Below are positions 28,646 through 34,086 of a stretch of 34,086 nucleotides of DNA, in pieces (position 1 is the first letter of the stretch; the number at the start of each line of letters is the position of its first letter). This DNA is from DAOSWM01 sp035380045 (GTDB lineage: Bacteria; Bacteroidota; Bacteroidia; Bacteroidales; Tenuifilaceae), in contig DAOSWM010000033.1 of assembly GCA_035380045.1 (NCBI GenBank), positions 1 through 34,086 of the forward strand, in the 5' to 3' direction. A program made the position numbers and the translations under genes. Below the pieces are notes generated by a model, which was not told where the DNA came from, searched no databases, and was given only the letters and a program-made list of their open reading frames with translations.

Positions 28646-28675
28646 AAAAAGTATAACGTGCAGCAATTGTTCAAA
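28646..28675 (-). promoter_or_regulatory. Candidate promoter overlapping an inverted repeat upstream of the DUF4837 gene
   Basis: On the minus strand TTTG (28675-28672) and TACTTTTT (28653-28646) are 18 nt apart, close to the Bacteroidota consensus. An inverted repeat GCAATT-n6-AATTGC at 28663-28680 covers the -33 box and could be an operator. Evidence is weak. Confidence 0.28.
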
Positions 28676-28701
28676 ATTGCAATGGAACCTAAAATTCGTT
28701 G

Positions 28702-29994
28702 TTAATTCAGCAAAATAATTTTCTGTTCAAGCTGTATTCGATTGTATGTTTGCTTGTCAACCCATATGGTAACCTGCTGACCAACGCTAAGTTCGTTACT
28801 TAAGGCAGGATTCCAAGCATTGATATCATCAATAGTACAACCGTACTTAATTGCAATTTTATGAAGATAATCGCCACTTTGTACCGTGTGGGCAACCATA
28901 ATCTTACCTTCGGTACTTCCAGCACTTGCTAAAATATTGTGGAAATTGGGATTATCCTCTGTCCTTGCGTAAATGTTTTTTTCCTTTTCAACAAACCTTG
29001 GTACCTTACTTACTGGTAACCGGAGCACTGCATCCTTAATTCTAGGCACATGCGCACGGCGGTATACAGGGTTAAGAAACTGCAGCAACTCCTCTTCTAC
29101 TTCTATTTCTTCTGAAATAACCGTTAACGATGCTGCCTCAGAAAGGTGAACCGTATCGGTTTGCATGTAAGTTATAATGGGTAAGGAAGCCTCAATTTCA
29201 TGGTCGCTGGCATTCTGAATTACATAAGTTGCGGCAATAAATGCGGGAACGTAGTTCTGGGCTGCTTCGGGTAGGTGGTCGTACAACTTCCAAAAATTCG
29301 TTTCACCGCCCGAACGGGCAATCGCATTCCGAACAACTCCCGGACCTGCATTGTATGCTGCCATTACAAGATGCCAGTCGTTAAAAATTCGGTGAAGATA
29401 CTTCAGGTACATGCAGGCTGCTTCGGTAGATTTCAGCGGGTCCATCCGCTCATCGATGTACGAGTTCACCTCCAGGTCGAACATTCGGGCTGTGTTAATC
29501 AAGAACTGCCACAATCCCACAGCACCGCTACTGGAAACAGCCAAAGGATTTAGCGCCGATTCAACCACAGCAAGATACTTCAACTCAAGCGGAAGCTCAT
29601 ACTTGTCTAATAATTCGTCAAAAAGAGGGAAGTAAAGTTCTGCTAACCCCAGCATCTGCGAAACCTGCTCGCGTCGTTCTAGAGTGAAAATTTCAATGTA
29701 GCGCCTAACATGCTCGTTGTAGTCGTAGCTTATGGGCGACATATTGTCGATTTCGGCAATCTTATACTCGTAGGCTAAATCAGGGAAAGTTGGGTATACT
29801 TGCTGCCCAGAATCCGCCGTCGAGGAATCGGGAAAAAGTTTCAAACCTTGTAAAAGTTCAAAACTTGCGGTTACTCTGCAGGATCTATAACCCAAATCCT
29901 CAGCTGGAAGCGTAATTTTGCCTTCGGCGGAGGATAGGATTGCTACAAGGATAAAAAAGGAAAAAAGAAATATTTTTTTCTCTTGAAGCTGCAT
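28702..29994 (-). CDS. Lytic murein transglycosylase, MltD-like, with C-terminal LysM domain
   Basis: A 430-residue exported enzyme from the ATG at 29994 (MQLQEKKIFLFSFFILVAIL, a signal peptide). The frame extends 17 codons upstream to 30045, but that would run into tatA and bury the signal sequence, so it was rejected. The SLT catalytic domain is marked by E145 in LAVVESALNPLAVSSSGAVG, then LWQFLINTARMFDL and VMAAYNAGPGVVRNAIARSG, the GLWQ and AYNAG motifs of family 1 transglycosylases. The C-terminus has one LysM peptidoglycan-binding domain (HTVQSGDYLHKIAIKYGCTI, then WNPALSNELSVGQQV); E. coli MltD has two. It cleaves the MurNAc-GlcNAc bond to form anhydromuropeptides in the periplasm. It starts 7 nt after the tatA stop, so it is probably cotranscribed with tatA. 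Confidence 0.93.
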   Translation of the reverse strand: MQLQEKKIFLFSFFILVAILSSAEGKITLPAEDLGYRSCRVTASFELLQGLKLFPDSSTADSGQQVYPTFPDLAYEYKIAEIDNMSPISYDYNEHVRRYIEIFTLERREQVSQMLGLAELYFPLFDELLDKYELPLELKYLAVVESALNPLAVSSSGAVGLWQFLINTARMFDLEVNSYIDERMDPLKSTEAACMYLKYLHRIFNDWHLVMAAYNAGPGVVRNAIARSGGETNFWKLYDHLPEAAQNYVPAFIAATYVIQNASDHEIEASLPIITYMQTDTVHLSEAASLTVISEEIEVEEELLQFLNPVYRRAHVPRIKDAVLRLPVSKVPRFVEKEKNIYARTEDNPNFHNILASAGSTEGKIMVAHTVQSGDYLHKIAIKYGCTIDDINAWNPALSNELSVGQQVTIWVDKQTYNRIQLEQKIILLN

Positions 29995-30001
29995 GCGTAA
30001 A

Positions 30002-30199
30002 CTACTCTTCTTTTTCAGATTCCTTACCCTCTTCCTCTTCTGCACCTTCCTTCATCCCTTTTTTAAACTCGCCTACGCCCTTCCCTAGTCCACGCATCAT
30101 TTCGGGAATTTTCTTTCCACCAAAGAATAGAAGAACCAGGGCAACTATCAGAACTATTTGCCAAACGCCAAACGTACCAGCAATAACAAAACCATTCAT
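30002..30199 (-). CDS. tatA: Twin-arginine translocase subunit TatA/TatE
   Basis: A 65-residue protein with one N-terminal membrane helix (VWQIVLIVALVLLFFGGKKI), the FGGKK hinge and an amphipathic helix PEMMRGLGKGVGEFKKGM, ending in an acidic-lysine tail. This is the standard TatA/E build: the subunit oligomerises to form the passage for folded Tat substrates in the inner membrane. TatB would be longer, so TatA/E is preferred. No tatC is in the window. A good promoter lies just upstream (30230-30260), and the lytic transglycosylase gene follows 7 nt after the stop. Confidence 0.93.
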   Translation of the reverse strand: MNGFVIAGTFGVWQIVLIVALVLLFFGGKKIPEMMRGLGKGVGEFKKGMKEGAEEEEGKESEKEE

Positions 30200-30229
30200 A
30201 AATGCTAATTTATTAAATGTAAAGTATCA

Positions 30230-30260
30230 CAAACCTAGTGTAAATAAATGCAGAATTCAA
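30230..30260 (-). promoter_or_regulatory. Predicted Bacteroidota promoter for tatA and the lytic transglycosylase
   Basis: On the minus strand TTG (30260-30258) is followed after exactly 20 nt by TAGGTTTG (30237-30230), a perfect TAnnTTTG. The tatA ATG is at 30199, leaving a short leader of about 20 nt. Confidence 0.65.
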
Positions 30261-30303
30261 CTAAAACCCAATAAAAATTGACCCACAAGTATACCTATGG
30301 CCT

Positions 30304-31623
30304 CTAGTTAAAAAGCTTTACAATATCGTTGCCGTTGGCAAAAATCACTAGTGCAAGAATAAACATCATTCCTACAATCTGGGCATACTCCATGAACTTG
30401 TCGCTGGGTTTTCGCCCCGACACCATCTCGTAAACCAGAAAAATCATGTGTCCACCATCGAGCGCCGGAATGGGAAGAATATTAAGAATTGCCAACATTA
30501 TTGACAGGAATGCGGTTAACCCCCAGAAAGCCTGCCAATCCCATACACCAGGGAAAATTTTACCAATGGTAATAAACCCTCCAACCGATTCGTAGGCTTT
30601 GGTTGACGGGGAGAAAATCATCTTAAGCTGCTTCAGGTAGTTTGAAATGGTGCTGAAACCCCTCTCAATTCCTGCCGGAATGGCCTCAAGGAAGCTATAC
30701 TCCAAAACCTTTATCTCGAAGAATTTCGACATGTCCTGAATTGAGTACACACCAATCACCCCTGATTGAGGCACGTTTATCTCAATATTTACCGGAACAC
30801 CCTTCCGGTTCATGGTAATATTGAAATTTTTACCAGCATAGAATGTGGCCGAGTCCTTAAATTCATCAAAGTACTTTGCACTAAAACCGTTTATTGCCAA
30901 TAGTTGATCTCCAACTTCAATTCCTGCTTTACTGGCAGCCGATTCCTTAACAACCTCGCCAATCTCCATGGGGAAACGAGGCTGGAACAGGTAGGGCGAT
31001 TTCAGAATTTGTGAAATATACCTCTCCTCAACGGGAACATCAACCCTACTCCCAAAACGCTCAACAGTAACGGCTTGCGCCTCGTCGAAAACCATCTGTG
31101 GTACAATCTGATGAAAGGCCTCAACCTCTTCTCCTCCCACAAGCAGAATCTTATCTCCGTTTCTGAAACCCATTTCGTAAGCCAGCGAATCAACAGTAAC
31201 GCCATACTTCAAGCTGTTTGTAGGAAGGTAGCTTTCGCCCCAGGTGTAAAGCACTGCAATGAAAATCAACATTGCCAGTATGAAGTTCACTAGTACTCCT
31301 CCAGTAATTATAAAAAATCGTTGCCAGGCAGGTTTCGAACGGTACTCGTAGGGTTGCGGGGGTTGGTTCATCTGCTTTGTGTCCATCGACTCATCAATCA
31401 TCCCCGAAATTTTCACGTAGCCTCCCAGCGGAAGCCACCCAACACCGTACTCGGTTTCCCCCTTTTTAACTTTGAATAGCGAGAACCATGGGTCGAAAAA
31501 CAGGTAAAATTTTTCTACCCTGGTTTTGAAAATCTTTGCGAATACAAAATGCCCCATCTCATGCAACACCACAAGAATTGAAATGCTTAGAATGAACTGT
31601 AAAATTTTTGTTAGAATTTCCAT
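30304..31623 (-). CDS. rseP: Site-2 intramembrane metalloprotease
   Basis: A 439-residue polytopic protease close in length to E. coli RseP (450). The zinc site is HEMGH at residues 21-25 in the first helix, with the third ligand D389 in the NILPIPALDGGHM motif. Between them lies periplasmic sequence with PDZ-like segments (YEMGFRNGDKILLVGGEEVE at about 150 and KAGIEVGDQLLAINGFSAKY at about 235). It cuts membrane-spanning anti-sigma factors or other substrates inside the membrane; the substrate here is unknown. It lies 46 nt downstream of dxr, in the dxr-rseP order common in bacteria, and is probably in one operon with dxr and the M23 gene. Confidence 0.95.
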   Translation of the reverse strand: MEILTKILQFILSISILVVLHEMGHFVFAKIFKTRVEKFYLFFDPWFSLFKVKKGETEYGVGWLPLGGYVKISGMIDESMDTKQMNQPPQPYEYRSKPAWQRFFIITGGVLVNFILAMLIFIAVLYTWGESYLPTNSLKYGVTVDSLAYEMGFRNGDKILLVGGEEVEAFHQIVPQMVFDEAQAVTVERFGSRVDVPVEERYISQILKSPYLFQPRFPMEIGEVVKESAASKAGIEVGDQLLAINGFSAKYFDEFKDSATFYAGKNFNITMNRKGVPVNIEINVPQSGVIGVYSIQDMSKFFEIKVLEYSFLEAIPAGIERGFSTISNYLKQLKMIFSPSTKAYESVGGFITIGKIFPGVWDWQAFWGLTAFLSIMLAILNILPIPALDGGHMIFLVYEMVSGRKPSDKFMEYAQIVGMMFILALVIFANGNDIVKLFN

Positions 31624-31669
31624 ATTGCTTTTGTAATTTTATTTCAAACAATCAACAAAAAATGTGAAG

Positions 31670-32824
31670 CTATGTTCTGCTCACGATGCTTTCAGCAAAC
31701 TCGCGCGTAACCCTATCGGTTTCGATGTAATCGTCGAAGGAAGGTTTCGCGATAAAACTTATTCTCTGCAACGATTCTTCCACAACATCAGCCATTTGAA
31801 GAAACCCAATCCTTTCATTCAGAAACGCATCAACTGCTATTTCGTTGGCTGCATTCAGAATGCACGGCATGTTCCCCCCTTTTTCCATTGCGTTAATGGC
31901 AAAAAGTAGCGCAGGAAACCTATCGGTATCGGGAGGCTCAAAGGTAAAATTCGGGTAGCTGAGGAATGAGAATCGGGGAAAATCCGATTTCAGCCGCTTT
32001 GGGAACGAGAAAGCGTACTGAATGGGAAGCTTCATGTCGGGTAACCCGAGCTGAGCTTTTATGGATCCATCCTCAAACTGAACCATTGAGTGAATAATGG
32101 ATTGGGGATGAACCACTACCTCGATTTGTTCGGGCTTCAGGTTAAACAGCCATTTTGCCTCAATTACCTCAAATCCTTTGTTCATTAAAGTAGCTGAATC
32201 GATGGTAATTTTGTTGCCCATGCACCAATTCGGGTGATTCAATGCATCGGCCATGGTAACATGTGCCAACTGTTTAAACGAGTGGTTTCGGAATGGTCCT
32301 CCTGAAGCCGTTAAAAAAATCTTTTCAATGGGATTCTGTTCTCCAACCAGGCACTGAAATATTGCCGAGTGCTCTGAGTCAACCGGAATGATTGGGACAC
32401 CCTTCTCTATGGCCAACTCGGTAACTAGTTCACCTGCCACAACCAACGTTTCTTTGTTCGCAAGGGCTATTGGCTTACCAGCATTTATTGCCCTAATAGT
32501 TGGCAGTAAACCCGAATAGCCAACCATAGCAGTAAGCACCATGTCGACCGAATCCATCTCAACAATTTGTGCAATAGCTTCCTTCCCTGCATAAACTTTA
32601 ACGTCCTCGTTGGCAAGCGCAAGTTGAAGTTGGGGATACAATCTCTTATCACCAATAACAACAGCATTGGGCTTATAGCGAATTGCCTGTTCTGCCAGCA
32701 ACTTTACATTACTATTAGCCGTTAAAACCTCAACCTGAAAAAGATGATGGTTACTTTCAATAACCTGTAAAGCTTGAGTTCCAATGGAACCTGTTGAACC
32801 CAATATTGCAATTCGCTTTTTCAA
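31670..32824 (-). CDS. dxr: 1-deoxy-D-xylulose-5-phosphate reductoisomerase
   Basis: A 384-residue cytoplasmic enzyme that converts DXP to 2-C-methyl-D-erythritol 4-phosphate with NADPH, the committed step of the MEP isoprenoid pathway. The N-terminal NADPH motif is ILGSTGSIGTQALQVIESN. Further signatures are IALANKETLVVAGELV, PVDSEHSAIFQCL (metal and substrate residues), TASGGPFRNH and the late NAANEIAVDAFL. Length is typical. The ATG at 32824 gives the expected MKKRIAILGSTG start. It lies 25 nt after the M23 stop and 46 nt before rseP. The organism therefore uses the MEP pathway. Identification is certain. Confidence 0.98.
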   Translation of the reverse strand: MKKRIAILGSTGSIGTQALQVIESNHHLFQVEVLTANSNVKLLAEQAIRYKPNAVVIGDKRLYPQLQLALANEDVKVYAGKEAIAQIVEMDSVDMVLTAMVGYSGLLPTIRAINAGKPIALANKETLVVAGELVTELAIEKGVPIIPVDSEHSAIFQCLVGEQNPIEKIFLTASGGPFRNHSFKQLAHVTMADALNHPNWCMGNKITIDSATLMNKGFEVIEAKWLFNLKPEQIEVVVHPQSIIHSMVQFEDGSIKAQLGLPDMKLPIQYAFSFPKRLKSDFPRFSFLSYPNFTFEPPDTDRFPALLFAINAMEKGGNMPCILNAANEIAVDAFLNERIGFLQMADVVEESLQRISFIAKPSFDDYIETDRVTREFAESIVSRT

Positions 32825-32849
32825 TGCAGCTAACTATGTTTGGGGTAAA

Positions 32850-33719
32850 CTAGAAAACAATATACTTCTCGGGATTAATTGGGTTGCCGTTGTGCCAAAG
32901 TTCGAAGTGTAGGTGGGGTCCTGTTGTAAACTCACCCGAGTTCCCAATAATTGCTATTGCTTCACCTGCTTTTACATGTGCCCCCATCTGCTTCAATAAT
33001 TTACTATTATGTTTATAAACTGAAAGCAAGTTTCCTGAATGTTGAATTTGAATAACATAACCTGTCTCCAAGGTCCAACTCGATAGAGTGACGGTTCCAT
33101 CGGCAATAGCAACAACAACCTCTGTGGGCGGTGCAACAATATCCACCCCAAAGTGGTTCTCCTGAAAGTTGAACGAGTTGGTAATAACCCCCTTTACGGG
33201 AGGGAAAAGGTGAAAACTCGATAGTTCCTGGCTCCTTCCTACGGTATTATCAATTACCGAAAGGTTGTAAAGTTCCTCCTCCTCAATCTGTAATCTAAGA
33301 AGCGAATCCTCCACCGAACGGGTAAAAACAATCTCTTTGTAACTTACAGATGTATCAGGAATACTCTCTAAATTATTTGGGTTTTCTCCCCGCAATATCG
33401 TATGAAGATTCCCTAAATATATTTTCCACTGCTGAAGTTCACGCTCCAAACTATCAACCTTTAACGAGTTCTGAACGATAAACCGTCTCGTAGTTCCATC
33501 GGGATAACCTGGAATAAATTCCCGAATGGGAGTAAACGCTATTAATACTGTTACCAATGCAATAAGAAGAAGCGCTGTACCACCAACCACAGTAATCACA
33601 TTCAACCTTGATAAACGCATATACCAAACTTCTTGGTAAGTTTGATCATTGTATATACTTAACCTGTACTTACTTTTAAGCTTGTGTATATATTTTTTTT
33701 TGTTTTTAGGTTGCGACAT
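32850..33719 (-). CDS. M23-family (LytM-type) peptidoglycan metallopeptidase, membrane anchored
   Basis: A 289-residue protein with a lysine-rich cytoplasmic N-terminus, one membrane helix at about residues 41-63 (VITVVGGTALLLIALVTVLI), a coiled linker (residues 85-160) and a C-terminal LytM domain. The zinc ligands H189 and D193 are in HFGVDIVAPP, and the HLHFE motif supplies H269 and H271, so all M23 residues are present and the domain should be active, unlike degenerate divisome activators. It is expected to cut peptide cross-links in the periplasm. It is the first gene of the M23-dxr-rseP unit, with a perfect -7 promoter box at 33741-33748. Family call is firm; the exact bond cut is not known. 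Confidence 0.93.
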   Translation of the reverse strand: MSQPKNKKKYIHKLKSKYRLSIYNDQTYQEVWYMRLSRLNVITVVGGTALLLIALVTVLIAFTPIREFIPGYPDGTTRRFIVQNSLKVDSLERELQQWKIYLGNLHTILRGENPNNLESIPDTSVSYKEIVFTRSVEDSLLRLQIEEEELYNLSVIDNTVGRSQELSSFHLFPPVKGVITNSFNFQENHFGVDIVAPPTEVVVAIADGTVTLSSWTLETGYVIQIQHSGNLLSVYKHNSKLLKQMGAHVKAGEAIAIIGNSGEFTTGPHLHFELWHNGNPINPEKYIVF

Positions 33720-33740
33720 TTTTTAAAATTCGAATTCGCA

Positions 33741-33772
33741 CAAAGATAACTCTTTTTGTTTTTAGAAACAGA
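33741..33772 (-). promoter_or_regulatory. Predicted Bacteroidota promoter for the M23-dxr-rseP unit
   Basis: On the minus strand TCTG (33772-33769) is followed after 20 nt by TATCTTTG (33748-33741), a perfect TAnnTTTG. The start codon is at 33719. The stretch 33773-33933 between this and the tRNA promoter is A+T-rich with nothing else recognisable. Confidence 0.6.
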
Positions 33773-33933
33773 ATGCTTTTCGCTTAAATAATACTAAAGA
33801 ATAGTTCTGCAATCAAATATTGTTATCATTTTTTACTTTTCCATACAGCCCTTATATTCAATGCATAAGAACATATATTCAAACAAACATATTGAACTAT
33901 TAGAAAGATTTACTCATAAAAAATATTTATTCT

Positions 33934-33965
33934 TTTGTATTTTTCATTTAATAATCTTACTTTTG
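33934..33965 (+). promoter_or_regulatory. Consensus Bacteroidota promoter for the initiator tRNA gene
   Basis: TTTG (33934-33937), then exactly 20 nt, then TACTTTTG (33958-33965): both boxes match TTTG-N19-21-TAnnTTTG perfectly. Transcription would start near 33973, about 30 nt before the mature tRNA 5' end. Confidence 0.75.
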
Positions 33966-34002
33966 CACCGCAATTGATTGACGATTCTATCAAAAAACAT
34001 AT

Positions 34003-34075
<73 letters not shown>

Positions 34076-34086
34076 CTAGAAAGCCC

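Noticed and set aside
29995..30045. N-terminal extension of the lytic transglycosylase
   Set aside because: It would overlap tatA and place a basic stretch before an otherwise normal signal peptide.

Overview
The window is chromosomal DNA from a member of the Bacteroidota, probably a Bacteroidales/Marinilabiliales-type anaerobe or facultative anaerobe (an inference). The signs are a DUF4837 lipoprotein, BACON and FISUMP domains, a type IX secretion C-terminal sorting domain, very large multi-PAS hybrid kinases, and promoters of the Bacteroidota form TTTG-N20-TAnnTTTG instead of the E. coli -35/-10 form. No insertion sequence, phage gene, CRISPR array or integron is visible.

Layout. (1) 1-1742, minus strand: a probable operon of ferredoxin-nitroreductase, ICMT-like membrane methyltransferase and a Gdx/SugE-type SMR exporter cut by the window edge. 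(2) 1905-4529: valS, divergent from that operon and followed by a terminator. (3) 4720-11969: two sensor kinases in tandem, a 7TM-PAS-PAS histidine kinase and a soluble hybrid kinase with ten PAS domains plus a receiver. (4) 11993-13456, minus: a PutP-like sodium:solute symporter. (5) 13749-18542: a large exported protein made of propeller-type repeats, seven BACON domains of exactly 89 residues each and a T9SS sorting domain, followed by a terminator. (6) 18811-24669: a giant SLC12-like transporter fused to a long helical region, a P-loop ATPase and a probable winged helix, followed 42 nt later by a small MscS-like channel. This pair is the best candidate for an undescribed system. (7) 24785-26254: a FISUMP-domain lipoprotein. 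(8) 26339-27607: a 2-oxoacid dehydrogenase E2, converging on the next block. (9) 27604-33719, minus: an envelope and housekeeping block of DUF4837 lipoprotein, LysM lytic transglycosylase, tatA, rseP, dxr and an M23 peptidase. (10) 34003-34075: an initiator tRNA-Met with its own strong promoter.

How the genes may work together. The M23-dxr-rseP and tatA-transglycosylase units supply cell-wall remodelling, isoprenoid synthesis, intramembrane proteolysis and Tat export. The SLC12-ATPase fusion plus MscS-like protein could form an ion or osmotic homeostasis module in which ATP binding gates transport; this is inferred from domain content only. The kinases have no DNA-binding response regulator beside them, so their output lies elsewhere.
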